From assembly GCA_963969365.1 (NCBI GenBank), contig OZ017752.1:3224001-3288000 (forward strand): 64,000 bases of DNA, written 5' to 3'. The notes under the pieces are model-generated. The model did no database searches. It was not told the origin of the DNA and saw nothing but the letters and a program-made list of their open reading frames with translations. Position numbers and translations under genes: made by a program. Below, piece by piece: positions 39,222 to 51,950 of the stretch (positions within the stretch are counted from its first letter, which is position 1; every line of letters starts with the position of its first letter). Origin of the DNA: Asterochloris sp. CNOR1. Lineage: Eukaryota > Chlorophyta > Trebouxiophyceae > Trebouxiales > Trebouxiaceae.

Positions 39222-42200
39222 ATGGCACAAGCGCTCAACATCGTGCAGGGGAAGCTTGATCTGGTGCTGGATGCCAAGGGCAGCCTGCTGGAGGGCCCCC
39301 TCTGGGACAAGCGCACCTCCAAGCTGCTGCTGGTAGACTGTGAGGACCCACACATCCACATCTTTGACCCCGCCTCCTGCGAAGACGACTCTGACAGGCA
39401 AGCGCTGCCTGAAGGAGGTGCAAATGCCATCGGTACACGCTGCAGCTGAGCGACCACCAGATGTCGGCAGCCTGGCAATCAGAGCACATCTGGCAGCAGA
39501 TGTCTGCTGTGGGTACCCTGCCTCAGACAATCAACCTTGCGGACCTATCACTGCCGCTGCTGAGGCATTGCTGTGTTTCAGCATGTGCACAGCCAGCGAT
39601 GCAGAGCTGCCTGCCAGCTGCTTCACGTGTCAGAGGCCACGCTACAGCGCTGCTGCTCAGGGGTGTGTTATGAACATTCAATGGCATGTTGCCTGCTTTG
39701 AAAGCACAGCAACTCATCGTCATGGTGGGGCCAGTCTTCACCAGGATCCGAAACCCTGGCCATGCGTGACTCATGGGCATGCTGCAGGCACCATTCCTTT
39801 CCTTTGAAGCAGCCTGTGGGCTGCATTGCCCTCACTGAGGATCCCAACATTGTTCTGGCTGCCCTGGAGCGGGAAGTGGTCACCATCAACCTGAAGACCC
39901 AGACACAGGAGAGGTGAGCTAATGGACCGACTGGTTCAGCACCAGATGTGCAGCAGACAAGGACCTTACCCTTGATACGCAGTTCAACTGCGTCTGGGGG
40001 CAGGTGAAGTGCTGAGAGATAAGGGCGTTTCTGCCGCAGAAGCTGACCTGGGGCAGCAGTATCTGGCCGTGCTGGGCAGCAGACGATTGACCAGCATGCG
40101 TGACAAGTTGCCCCATGTGCTAGATGATGGGTACTGCAAGTGTTGCAGGTGCTGATTGCGTGATTGCTGCCCTTCCAGCGTCCTGGCCATGACTCCTGAC
40201 GACCATGGCATTGAGGGCCGCAGATTCAATGACGGCAAGGCCAGCCCGGCAGGTGAGTCTGTCGTGCGCAAGTAGCAGCTTAATCGCTGCATGCTGTGTC
40301 CAAATTCCCATGCAGGCTGCAAGAGTCACTTGACCTTCGATGTCCACATCGCCTTCTGGCCTGGGGGGGCACAGAAGGTGTTCCATGTTTGCCCTCTGGG
40401 GGGGCAGAAGGTCTTCCATTGTGGCCTCTCAGCCAAACGCTTGCTGCGCAGGCGTGTTCCTGGTGGGGCGCAAGCATGAGTCGGGTGAGGAGGCTGATGG
40501 CAAGCATGGGCGCAGCTACCGCCTGCACTGGCCCCACGATGGGGAAGGCAGTCTTGTGGAGGTCAGTATGCTACACTGCATTGGTGTCAACATTAGGTGC
40601 TCAACAGTGGGTCATGTTGAGTGGGCTATCCAGTACACTTGCACTTCATCTTGATGTTCAAGCTTCCAGAATTGGCCCTCTAGCGGCAACATATCCCCTG
40701 GCAGATGTAAGGCAATGTGAGCTCAGCCAGGCCAGGCAAGCAGTGTGCCACTGCACATGGGTGTGTTAGAAGCAGTGGCGCAGAGTGGGCTGGTTGCTCA
40801 AGCCCTCTCGTGGATGCTGCAGCATTTTGGGTGTGCGTGACAGTGACTCACCAAATGAGGAAGCGGAGCCGGCAGTCCTCTCTACCATTCTGGTGCCAGG
40901 TACTGTGAAAGATGAGAAGCAGCAGCACAGGCTGCAGTCCACCGTGTGCAGCTCCCATGCGTGCATCTACAGGTGTTGGCCCAACACAAATTGCAGCTGC
41001 TGTGACTCCACCTGACCCAGCAATGTTTTGCCTTACCGGCCAGGGGATTGGAGGCAGCTGCAGAGCCCGAGTGCTGTCTTTGCAATACTGGCTCGCCCAA
41101 AATGATGTGCAATGCTGTAACCTAAAAAGTGTTCATCCTATGAATGGATGCACTGCAGCTCCACAGGCATGTTGCATGGTGCGCAGCTGTGACATGAGAT
41201 GCTGCTGCTGTGATCCGACAGTTTGATGCCTGCTCTGTCAGATTATTACGGAGGATGAGGTGCAGCTGCCCAATGGTCTGGACTGGCGCCTGGGCACAGA
41301 TGACCTCTACCTGAATGACTCGGTCTACAATAGTATCCAGCCTGCCAGGGGCGTGGTGTGGCACCTGAAGGTGGATGCGGAGGGCATCCCAACTCGAGAC
41401 AGCAGTGGCAGAACTGCGGCGCAAGTGAGTCTGGCTGGCCAAGGGGGCTGTGTGGCACATGAAGGTGGAGTGCACACGGCATGCTGCAGCGCAAGTGGCT
41501 GCACTGGGGACCTTTCTCTGCTTACAGTGCTCCGTCTCTCTCAGCCAGCACACCCACTACTGCCATGGCCCATGCTACTGAACTGCCTTGAGGTTTGATC
41601 TCCATCGTTGTAGGTAGGAGGCAATGTCCTCTGCTCTGCAGACTACCCTGCCCTGCAGGGCTGCTGCAGCATGCACAGGGCCAGGGTGGCAGGCCTGGGT
41701 GGGAAAGCATGCCTCCTGCTGTTGACTGCATGGCGGCTTTGCGGCTTCTGAGGTACATACTTCTGCTGCTGCAGGGAGGTTGCCACCTACAATCCAGAAG
41801 ACGGCCTGCCTGACGGCTTGGCGCTGGACAGCGAGGGGCGCATCTGGACCGCCTTTGCCAAGGGAGGCGCGGTCATCTGCCTGGACCCTCAGACTGGCAA
41901 CGAGCTGGGCAGGTGGGCCTGTAGCTCTGGACAGGCAGTACATGACCTGACCCTCAAGATGGCAAAAGCTGGGCGGGCGGGCTTGCACCTGTATTCCTTG
42001 TTGCATGGAAAACAATTGCATGGACATACAAAGCCCTTGGGTGCCCCACCCAACATTCTTCAGGGAGTACTGTGTCCTGATAGCTTGCACGCCTCCCTGG
42101 ACAGCTGGACAGGCAGTGCCTTGACCCAGCCTTCACATCGTCAGTGTCACGCCCCTCGGCTGGGTCAGCACCAAAACCTGCACAGCGGGCATGCTTTGGG

Positions 42201-42701
42201 TGGATGCTCTGATGCCGCACATAAGGGGCACCTGAGGCTGTACAGCTTGTCTGTCCTTTGAATGGCAACAGTTCTGGGTTTGAGGGTTTGGGCAGCTGCT
42301 CCCCAACAAACGCATGGGGGGAGCAGCATTGTACGGGAGCATAGCGCAAAACATGCTGCCTTTTTCTTAAGTTCATGTCGTCACAGTTCGACAGCTGTCT
42401 GTGGCATGAGGTGCAGGCTGTGCCCAACATGGGGTCTCTGTCTTCTGATGTTGCCTTCCCTGTAAAAGCAGCACCCACAGCATGCTGGTGGCCATTCCAT
42501 TCACTGGTGCTCAGCATGTGCAGAATCAAGCTCCCCATTAAGATGCCCACCGCCTGCACTTTTGGCGGCAGCACTCTGGGGGAGCTGTACATCACAACAG
42601 CTGACCTTGGGGGCGGTCGTGGAGCTGGTGGACTTTGGAGGTTCCGCTTGGATGGGCTGAAGGGCCAGGCGGGTGCTCACTTCACCAAGAGGGGCACTTG
42701 A
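39222..42701 (+). CDS. SMP-30/regucalcin/gluconolactonase-family lactonase
   Basis: A six-bladed beta-propeller metal-dependent sugar-lactone hydrolase (family function). It starts at ATG 39222 (MAQALNIVQGKLDLVLDAKG). Confident exons: 39222 to about 39400, 39810-39913, 40179-40252, 40452-40561, 41242-41424, 41775-41912 and 42524-42701. The divalent-metal ligands of the family are all visible: Glu in LEGPLWD, Asn in QLPNGLDW and Asp in YLNDSV; the substrate-contact motif RFNDGKASPAG is present. DGLPDGLALDSEGRIW and PTACTFGG match the last blades. Phases agree through 40179-41424 and from 41775 to the stop, but the first exon's donor and the junction 41424/41775 do not join in phase, so a small exon may be missed at each. 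No clear targeting peptide. Confidence 0.88.
41355..41473 (+). repeat. Donor-side ghost of an SMP-30 exon segment
   Basis: gtggcacctgaaggtggatg in the exon ending at 41424 recurs in the next intron as gtggcacatgaaggtggagt at about 41449-41473. The copy no longer has an open, matching frame beyond about 25 bases. Confidence 0.65.
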
Positions 42702-43701
42702 AGCTGGATTTGCCGCCAATAGCAACTTGGTCTATCTGGTGCATACAACACATGCCTGGAACACAACTGTATGGCTGGCAGGCAAATTTCCGCATGATAC
42801 AAAGCCACAGGAGAAGCTCGCTGGCTGGGCTCAACAGTGACATGTAGCCCTATACCATACACTGTAGGCATGCTTGATGCTGCTTTGCCTCCCACTCATC
42901 CGAGTACAGCACATGTGTACAGTGCTATGCCAGTCCCTGCGCTCAGTCCAGCATCGACCCTTATGAAGCGCTCTCTTATAGCGCTCTTATATCACTGCAT
43001 GAAACAAACCATGCAGCCCATGAACTAGCTTGTACAGCTTGCACTGCTGCCTGGAAAATGTGTTTGCTTCCAGCTATGAACACCAACGTCGGTTGACAGC
43101 TCATAGGACCTGTAATATGCTGAGTCATGTGCTATTAGCTGGTCATGTCTGGAGGGCACCTTGCGGCATGTACGTCTGGTGGTCGATGCATCATAGACCT
43201 ATGTGCAACAATGATCTGTAATTAGAATTGCTGCTGAGCAACCATGCCAATGTGCCTGTATGCTGCAAGGCTGATCGACCATGGCTGCCCACAGACCAGG
43301 CTGCATGTATACAACGCTGTCGTCAGACCTTCATCGTCCTGTGTGCCAGTTGAGAGATGCTGGCTGTCCCTGACAGGCGTGCTGCGGGGTGAGCTGCACT
43401 TGGCTGCACGCTGGGCCCTGATGCTGAACGAACTCTGGTGACATAGTGGAGCACATCGCGCGGTTGATATGCATCCTGGGAGAGGCCAATGTGTCTAGGC
43501 TGCTGGAACTGATGGGCGCTGTTGCTGCCTGAGGATGATGTCAGGGTCTGCCCCTGCAGAGTGGAAGTCTCATGTTTATTTTGGCTGGATTCGCATGCTC
43601 TGGAACAACTTACGCGTGACAACTGCATGCTGCGGCATCTGAAAATGCAGATGCTTATTCAATACAGGAAGCTGCCTGAGACAGCTCAGGAAGACAAGCA
43701 G
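42702..43701. other. Convergent intergenic region, SMP-30 / LRR
   Basis: One kilobase between two stop codons. It is somewhat more AT-rich than the genes and has short ORFs without coding character. No RNA gene, repeat or mobile element was recognised; it probably holds two 3' untranslated regions. Confidence 0.5.
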
Positions 43702-46227
43702 TCAGCTCACATCGGGAGGTGGTGGCAGCCTAAGGGGGTTCTGAGTAGAGACATTTGGCTGAACTCCAGCAAATTGTTGCATGTCAGCCGCTGCAGCAGC
43801 TGCCTGCATGTCAGCCTTGGCCTTAGCAGCCTTCACAGCCAGCTCCTGCTCCAGCACAGATATCTGTGGCACCTGCAGCAGCAGTACCAGCAAGTGGAGA
43901 TGCCCAGTGGGAGCAGCCAGCAGGGCAATCTCTGCACAAAGGTTTGCTAGTCTAAAGCAAGGTGTTTTGAAGGAAGCACCCGCAGATGCAGCTGCCACAC
44001 CTGGCAGGCCTCTAATATAGTGCCATTCATGTCCCAATGCACAGATTGTGCAAAAGGTGTACTTAGAGATGTACTGAAGCAAAGCACCAGCACGGTGCTA
44101 GTTTATGCTCCACACTACACTTGACCAGAAGGACAGCAAAGACCACAAGTGGTGAGGCCACTTGCTGCCTGTGGGGGGCCAAGGCAATGCGGCTCTCACA
44201 TCTGTACCTTGGCATCCCAGGCAGGGTCATGAGGCGGACACCTCTTGCCAAAGGCAACTGTGAGCAGCACGCCCCGCCCTCCCAGAGCCGTCTCGGCAGC
44301 CTTGCGCTCAGCGGCTGTGACCTGGTGAAGGTCCAGCACCCTCAGGGAGGGGACTGCATGAATCACCATCAGGCGATAGTCAGGCTCCTCGCAGCAGGGG
44401 TTGCCCTGCAAGTATCAGGTCAACTCAGCGTCAGAAGAAAGGCGAACACCTGCTGTAGACTTGCTGGAACTAGCTGTTCCCCATCAAGGGCAGCCTGCAC
44501 ACCATCACAAGATACGCTGTTCTAGGGTGGCTGAAGACTACATGCCTCCAAGCTGTTGCGTAGTGCCTTCCATCCAGACAGACCGCCCTCTGTGCCTGTC
44601 CAAAAGCTCTGCTGGCAGCTCTCAAGCAATCTTATGTTGAAATCAGCATATTCAGCACGTGTTTCTTATGTGCTGGCAGGGTGCATGCGTTCCATGCGCC
44701 GGGGTGCAGCCTGGGATACAGTCCAGAAGTATCGACACCAGCAGCGATTGGAGCCTGCTGACATGTCCAAAAGAAGCCTGCAGGCAGTTTGCCGGCCTGA
44801 AGCTGGCAGCAGACCTGGGAGTGACCCCAAGGCCAACATCCATAGAAACTGAAACTCCCCCAGGGTTCTGGCAGCTGGGCCCAATGGCCATCAAAACAAG
44901 AGATGCAGGCAGTTGCAGCAAGACGTCTGGCACGGTCGCCACATCACAAGGTTCAGCATTGGCAGGAACACTGACCTGCCCAGCGTCTTCAGCGGCTTGA
45001 CTGATGGACATCAGAGATTGTGGTGCACGAGATGCTGGCAGTCTCACCACAAGGTTCAGCATCTGCAGGAACTGGAACTTCCCGAGTGTCTCCAGCAGCT
45101 TGGCCAGGTTGCACAGCTTGTTGCCTGACAGGTCGAGGGTCTCCAGGAACTTGAAGCGGGACAGGCTGCCGTTCAGCGTGCACAGCTGGTTGTCCTGAAG
45201 ACAGAGGCCTCCAAGTATAGGCAAGCCAGCATCAACATCTTAAAAAGCACTTGCGGGGTGATCAGTAGTGATGAAGGCTTTCCTGCAGGGCGCACCCTGG
45301 CCTCACCAGCGTCACAGCTGGGTGCCAGTATGATCTCTGAGGCAGGTCAGGCTGACGCTCAGATGCTACCCTGCAGGCAGGAGCTTGAAATGGGACCGGT
45401 GCCCACACGCGTGCAGCTGGTCATGCAGCAGGCACGGTCAGCGCCCGAAGCGCTGCCAACACACTGCGACGCATCGGGGAATGTGCGCATGAGCTCTGAT
45501 CATTGCAGACCCTCCCACAGCATCCATTGCTGATTGCCAAGTAGGCACAGGCAGGACTTTCAAGGGCGTCAGGCTGCTGCACAGCAGGCATCTTGATGGT
45601 TAACATTGCAAATCTGTTTCTCCTACGGCACACTACTGCTGAACTTGCTCGTCACCCACCATTGTGTGGCAAAGGCCACTCCCCTCAGTACAGAGCTGAT
45701 AGTTCAGTAGGGATGCCCAGCATTGTGGTTGCTGCATAACCCACAGCAACCTGGCAGCGGTGCCAGCTATCTCTGCCGAGGAAATAGTTGAAGGAAGTGC
45801 AGTATGGGTGGTGGGTGACCTGTTGCTTCCCCAAGTGGTACGCAGAAGTATGGGGCTTACATTGACGTGCAGGGCGCGGATCCTAAAGTTGGCATCCAGC
45901 CCTGTGATTGACTGCAGCTTGTTGCCCCCAAGCCAGAGCGCCTCCAAATTAACCTGCAGCAGAAGCCATGGATTGCGGCAAGGCCTATAGATATGCTCTC
46001 AACATTCACAATGCTGTAACAGCATGGCCCTCACCAACTTCTCAAACCCCTGCAAAAGCTCAATACCTTTATGTTCCAGGTAAAGCTCTGTGCAACCTGC
46101 ATCAGGACAACACCGTTGGTGGCTGGGGAAGGCACCTGCTACCTGTTCTTCCCGTGCCGAAAGCACCTTTGGTGTACTTGAAGTTGGTGCTGGCCAGCTC
46201 TTCCAAAGGCTCAGAGACTACTGCCAT
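43702..46227 (-). CDS. Leucine-rich-repeat protein, LRRC72-like, 240 residues, complete
   Basis: Six exons, 46227-46167, 46087-46035, 45953-45861, 45194-45048, 44405-44208 and 43872-43702, join in frame to 723 nt. The start is MAVVSEPLEELASTNFKYTK. SDS22-type repeats follow: ELYLEHKGIELLQGFEKL, NLEALWLGGNKLQSITGL, RIRALHVNDNQLCTLNGSL, KFLETLDLSGNKLCNLAKLL and KFQFLQMLNLVGNPC, then an LRR cap (DYRLMVIHAVPSLRVLDLHQ) and a short Ala/Lys/Glu helix (LEQELAVKAAKAKADMQAAA). The layout resembles small animal LRRC72-like proteins from memory; no catalytic motif is present and the function is unknown, presumably a protein-binding scaffold. The gene is divergent from PEX14 with 92 bases between starts. 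The intron after LNLV holds two decayed copies of the preceding exon end. Confidence 0.9.
44832..45107 (-). repeat. Two ghost copies of an LRR exon end
   Basis: On the minus strand the exon end encoding TLGKFQFLQMLNLV (45048-45107) has decayed copies downstream in the intron: at about 44944-44999, keeping gctgaaccttgtg, and at about 44832-44885, still readable as TLGEFQFLWMLAL. Spacing is about 105 bases, so a tandem triplication of exon end plus intron is likely. Confidence 0.85.
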
Positions 46228-46319
46228 GATGCAAGAGCCTCAATCGACTGATGCAATGCAACACGGATTTAGATTCGCATGTGGTTTGTAGCTCAGCAGT
46301 TATATTTGCTGTGGCAGTG
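46228..46319. promoter_or_regulatory. 92-base divergent spacer, LRR / PEX14
   Basis: The two start codons are only 92 bases apart, so transcription start sites must lie within this spacer or inside the opposite gene's first exon. No core promoter motif is recognisable; the role is inferred from geometry. Confidence 0.45.
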
Positions 46320-49300
46320 ATGGCTGAGGGCGATGCTCCTGATGGCCCAGAAAGAGGCAAGGATTCAGAGGCATCCCAAGATGCAGCTCACACAGCTGAC
46401 GCTAGCACAGGCCCCGGGACGCCTGCAGCTGACTCAGAGCCAGCACCTCTCAGAGAGGACCAGATCCAGAATGCTATGGCCTTCCTGTCGCACCCCAAGG
46501 TATGCTTGATGATCATGTACTGCATGCCAAGCTCATGCATACAGTTAGCTGCGTACATGAATCAGGCCGCGCTTGTCAAGATTGGAGGCCTGCTCCAAGA
46601 GGCGATGTGAGACTCCTGGCGTGCACCATGCAGGTGCAAGGGTCGACAGCAGACGCCAAGCGCTCCTTCCTTGAGCGCAAGGGCTTGACACAGGCTGAGA
46701 TTGATGAGGCGGTTAGGCGTGTGCCCCCGCAGACAGCCACTGCGCCGCAAGCTCCATCTGCGCAGGCAGCAGGTCTGCACCCAAGCAGCATGTAGTCGTG
46801 CTGTCTGCAATGCGAAACTCCTTTGCAATTGGCATGCTGTACTGGGAGCAGATGCTTTTTGAGGGCTACAGCCAAACATGCTGACGGTCCCTTTTCTTCG
46901 TACATGTCGAAGCATTCATATCGGCAGCCCTGCCCAAACCCTTTCAGGCCTGGAGTTGCTATTTAGTAACTTCAAGGTGAGGCTGGAGCAGGGGTGCATA
47001 TCGTTACGATTGGCCTATCCTCATGCAGGTGCACGCCCAACCAAGCCCTTTCCTACTGGCACTGCCGTGCACCCACTGCAGCCCGCACAGCAGCACCAGT
47101 CTCAACTTCAGCCGCAGCAGCAACAACTGCCTCAGCAAGGCGTCAACTGGACGCAGGTGAGCACAGCACACTGCCCGCCGCAGACAAATGAGCTGGGCTA
47201 CTGGCAGGGTTCCGCTAGTCACTGCGTGACTGCTGGCGGCATTTAGGCAGCCTTCATGCGTTTGTTGGATGCCGGGCAGCCTGCTGAGCCCCATGGGGCA
47301 CCTGCCTGGCACAGCTGTGCAGCCAATGCCTTCTGTGGTAATTGCCTAGCTGTCCTGTCGCAACAAGTGGGTGGTCCTCTCTCTTACAGCAAGAGGTGCT
47401 GGTCTCATGTTCCCTGCTGTTGAGCATGATGCTGGTGGCGCCTGCAGATCGTGCTGGGCGCGAGCGTGCTGGCCACTGCTGCCTATGGACTGAAGCAGCT
47501 GACAGCCCCCACCCTCTCCAGCTGGTGGGCCCGCTGGCGGGGGAGGCCCACAGCAGCAGAGGAGGCTGCTGCGCAGAAGGCTGAGGAGGCTGCCAATGCC
47601 AAGGTCAGCCTATGCCTCCACCGTCAGTGGGGACACCAGGTGCTGAGGGCCGCCAATGCTGCACAGGCCCCCCCAAGCCGCCTATCAGTGCTGAGGGTTC
47701 TTGGGGTTGTGGAGACTCCCTGGGGCATGGGGCGCTGAAGGTGATCAGTCTGCCGCACCCTGCGTCCTGCGCCCCACAGCAATTACATGGTCTTCAACCC
47801 TGGGTGCAGGCTCTGGCAGAGGCCATCAAGGCGCAGACCAATGAGCTGCACACCTCGGTGACTAGCATGAAGGAGATGCTGCAGAACATCGACCGTAGCA
47901 GCCGCCAGGTGAGCAGCCCGACACACTGTGAAGTCTGTGCACAGAGCGCTGCTGTCTCAATTCTTGGCTGCAAGCTCGGGAGCTGGACATGGCATAGCAG
48001 CCTGGAGGGCAGCCCTGTTCTGTAGCAGGGTTGAGACGGATTTGTACTGCTCCCCCTCATACCGTTGTTTATTTGGCCAACGGTCAGCTGGAATCATGAC
48101 CTGTTCTGTTTGCTAATGGCTGGCGATGGACAGACGGGGAGATCCTGGCTCGATCCATGGACTGGCATCGATGAGCACGTTACAGCTTTGCTGCCAGTTG
48201 AATGCGATGCTTTGTTAGTTGATGGTGTCGCCTATGCAGGCTGCTGGTGGTGGGCAGCACCAGTCCCCCAGCCTGAGCCTGGGCGAGCTTCGCAATGAGC
48301 TGCGGACATTTGCGGCGACGCTGAACGAGTGAGTCTGCGATGTTATGTTGACCGTTGACCATTTCTGCCTAAACGAAACGAAGGGAGTGGGGCTGCACAG
48401 CAGACAATGTGCAGCAATGCAGTATCAGAAGTGAAGGCCCCTGCAGTGATCCTGTGCAGGGCCTGTGGGCTGAACCCACATCAGCTGCTGAGCTTGGCAT
48501 GCAATTAATGCTGTGGCCGCTCTGCCAGCAATCACAGTTGGTGGAGTGTGTGAGTGCACACAATCGAAACTCACAGTGCATTTGTATGTGTCTGTGTCCT
48601 GAGCTGGGCACTATACATGTGTGCTCAGCAGGGTACAGTGTGTGCATGCTGAGGCCAGTAGCGTATGTGTGCAATCAGTAACCCTTTCATCCCGGTTCCT
48701 CTGCAGGTTTGGCAGCCCAGAGCCAGCGCAAGTGCCAGGCCTGCCCCCTGCAGCGTCAGGGAACACAGAGGCAGCCACTGACTTGCAAAGGGAGCTGGAC
48801 TCCATCAAGCAGATGCTGGCTCAGGTCTGCTGTTCCTGCTTGATGCCTGTTTTCAGACAGAGGCAGGCGTGGGCGGCATCTTGCCCAGAATGTGTGTGTG
48901 CTCAGAGCAAGCTGTGTACCTGCGACCCAGAAGTGAGCCTTTGAACACTGTCCATAGAGCCGCCATGCCATGTTCTGCTTTGAGGGCAGCAATTGGGGCT
49001 TACTTGCAGCTCACAAGGGAAGCTGTGTACCCTGTGGTGGCCTCTACAACCCTACCTGATCTGATGTCATGTTCTGCAGCCCCCAATCATGAGCGATGCA
49101 GGTGACAGCGCAGGGAGGAGCGAGTCCTGCAACTGGGCACAGCGCTAAAGGCTATGAAAGCGGCAGCGGCGAGCAGCATGCCACAGGTCTGCCCTGCTTG
49201 CAACGCGGACTGCCAGCATGCATCTGCTGTGCTCTGCATGCGTAGGCAGCCAGGCATGATGCCCCTGCAGGTGCTCAGCAGGGCCGCCGCCCGTGCTGTG

Positions 49301-51846
49301 CACTGTTGCTCTCCAAGTCTTCCAGTCCGCGCCTTTCAGGCGCAGAAGCGAGCTGTACAGAGGGGAGGGACTGCACCTGTGCTGTGCTGTGCGTTGCACT
49401 GCTGATTCCCATATGTCTTCAGCTGCCATATCTGCTGCGTCTGACAGGCGGGGGAAATGCTGTTTTCCATTCGTCTGGGTCACGTCTTTCAGGTGTGGCA
49501 AAAGGCATTGCAGAGGGGAAAGCTGTGATGCTTTGCCAGATGTGCCTGCTTTACAGTCTGTTCTGTTGGATCATCCACGTTCTGCTGGCCGAAACAGTGC
49601 ACAAGCAGCAACTGACTAACCTCTGACAGCATAAAGCGGCGGGGTCCTCCAGGCTGAGAGCACTTGCAAACGGCTGCCCTCAGCTTTGCGTGGTGACTGC
49701 GCTGCTGAATAGGCACAGCCTGGTGGGCTAGCAACCAGCAGCTGCACCCATACTGCTCAGCATGCATGTGATCTCCTCAAACCTGCTGTAGAGGCGGCCT
49801 TGTCAGGCGGGCTGGGCACAGTGACCAAGCAGCTGCCCTTCACGCCGGCATCGCGGCACACTGCCAGCGCAGTGGCCACTCCGCACCAGGGCAGCAGTGC
49901 CACAGGGGATGAACGCAGGCAGGATGGCCAGACATCTGGTGTGCTGCGCTGTACCAGCCCTGCATCTGTAGGCTGAGGCAACACCTTGATTGTGTGCTGC
50001 TGAATTTGCTGAGGCGTCAAAGGGCCAAGGCCTGCAACAGTCTTGGCCATTGGTGCCGGTTGCAGGCAGGACAGCCTGACAACAGGCGTGCTGTGCATAC
50101 CCTGAATCTGTGAGTGAGGTCAACATCTTGATATCATGCCGCTGGGAATACATGACTTGTTGGGTCGCTGAGGCCTGGGTAATGACAACAGGTGCAGGGC
50201 AGGATTGCCTGACAGCTCATGCGCTGTGCATCTGCAGAGCATCTGCAGGCTTGACTTTCTCATGTCATGTATATTGCGTGTCGCCGCAGTACTGCTCAGA
50301 TTGTGTCCGCACATTGAGCTGCCAAATTGCTGGGCCTGGCTATTCGCAGCTAGCCCTGTCTCAGGCTGCAGATTTTGTCGAACTGCAAAAAACACAATCC
50401 AGTATTCTGCATTGTAGACTGCTCAACAGCCCAAGTGCCCCAACCGACACCTTTGCCATTCTTGCGGCTACACCACCCTGCTGCTCCTCGCAATGCTTGT
50501 ACTGCAGACAGCTCTGCAGACGCTTGGAGGCCATCTGGCAGGAGCAACATCATGCTACTGCCAGCTTCTGCCCTGCGGGTGCGGTCAGTGGCCAGACGCT
50601 GCTCCCAACTAGCTAACTCACCACCAACATTGCCTCGCAGCAGGCATCAGTGGCTGGGAGCTTCTCATGTATTCGCATGCTGCCTAGTGTACTGGGCTGC
50701 TGTCCTCACCCCCTACAGGTGCTGCAGGTGGCCAGACGCTGCCCGCAATCAACACACGTGTCAGCCTGCCCCAAGACGACCAGCCAGACAAGGAGGAGGG
50801 GTCACTGCCAACCAAGCAGGAGCTGTCGCCGCCTGCTGAGGCCCCCCACCCAGCCTCCTACATGCAGATCATGGACATGCTGAAGAAGGTGGGCACCTCA
50901 GCTGGCAGCTCCCGGTGCTGCCAGGCCGCTGCCCGCGTTTGTGAGGCCTTGCATGCACCCGCTCAAGCCCTGAAACCTTTCACGAGCCCAATCAGCAGTG
51001 AAGGCTTTGATGGCACCTCGCGCATAGGCCTCACCTGTCAGATCAGGTCACTGCATCTCTGCTAACAAGGTATCTGTCAGGTGCCAGCATTGGTGGAAAC
51101 CCCCAGCATCTTGACTCTGGTTTACCGAGGTGCTTGCCTGCCTCTCTGAGCTGTTTGTCCAGGGGAGATCAGCTCCGTACTGATGCCGCCTGTGGTGCCT
51201 GCCAGGGGGAGACACCGCCAGGTATCCGAACAGACATCAAGGACCAGCCGCCAAACCCCACGCGCCCCATCACAGAGCCCAAGCTTAAGCCGCGTGTCAA
51301 GCCCTGGGAGCAGGTGCAACTGGCCAACGGAGGTGCAGGCAGCAGCCGCAGCAGCAGCCACTCTGCTGAAGACGTTGTCGCAGGTGAGGACGCCTAGGTG
51401 AGACAGGCTTGTGGACAGCGTCTTTGCGCCGCAGCAGCTGCGCAGACGGGGGTCAGCACAGCGAGAGTCTAACCACTGCTGCAGCTCATGGTGACAGTCA
51501 CACAGCCAGGGTTCAATGCTGCTGCACAACCCAGGGTTGCCGGGTCGCGGTCAGGATGCTGAGGCTTGTCCCTGCTGGCTCAGTGGGTTGCCACTTAGAC
51601 ACAATGATGCTGCTGCCTGCATTGCAGAATGTTAGCCCTCTTGCCCTGCTGCTTGAGCAACATCATTCCTGTGTAGGTGTGGGCGACGCCAAGGGCCACT
51701 CTGCAAGTGGTGCAGGTGGGAAGGAAAACCAAGCTGCAGAGGGTCAGCCTCGCTCACTATCAGGGACATGGCAGCCCCCGCCAGCTCCCAAGCCCTCTCT
51801 CAACCTGGGCGCCCGCTCCAAGTCAAATGCCAGTACATCTTCATAG
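46320..51846 (+). CDS. PEX14: Peroxisomal membrane protein PEX14 (peroxin-14)
   Basis: Docking factor at the peroxisome membrane for the cargo receptors PEX5 and PEX7. It starts at ATG 46320 (MAEGDAPDGPERG). The N-terminal receptor-binding domain reads REDQIQNAMAFLSHPKVQGS and SFLERKGLTQAEIDEAVRRV (exons 46320-46499, 46634-46772). A Gln/Pro linker (47029-47156) precedes the hydrophobic segment IVLGASVLATAAYGL (47448-47603), a coiled coil (47780-47908, 48240-48328, 48707-48824), YMQIMDMLKK (50719-50888), then PPGIRTDIKDQPPNPTRP and KPRVKPWE (51206-51383) and the final exon 51677-51846. Phase demands a piece of length 1 modulo 3 between 48824 and 50719; a 22-base micro-exon at 49080-49101 (PPIMSDA) fits exactly and would give 492 residues. 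That exon is inferred. All other junctions are GT-AG and in phase. Confidence 0.93.
50571..50746 (+). repeat. Ghost copy of a PEX14 acceptor and exon start
   Basis: The exon start near 50719 (gtgctgcaggtggccagacg, then ctgcccgc) has an upstream relic at 50571-50606 (gtgcggtcagtggccagacg, then ctgctccc). The relic is about 140 bases upstream within the same intron and has lost the true acceptor context. Confidence 0.75.
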
Positions 51847-51950
51847 TACAAAAAGTGCATTTCATGAAACGCAGTGTTGTCAGTTGTCAAGTATGCATGC
51901 CTTATAAAGGTGACTTGAGAGGACATGTGTTGCTATTTGTGATGCGAGCT

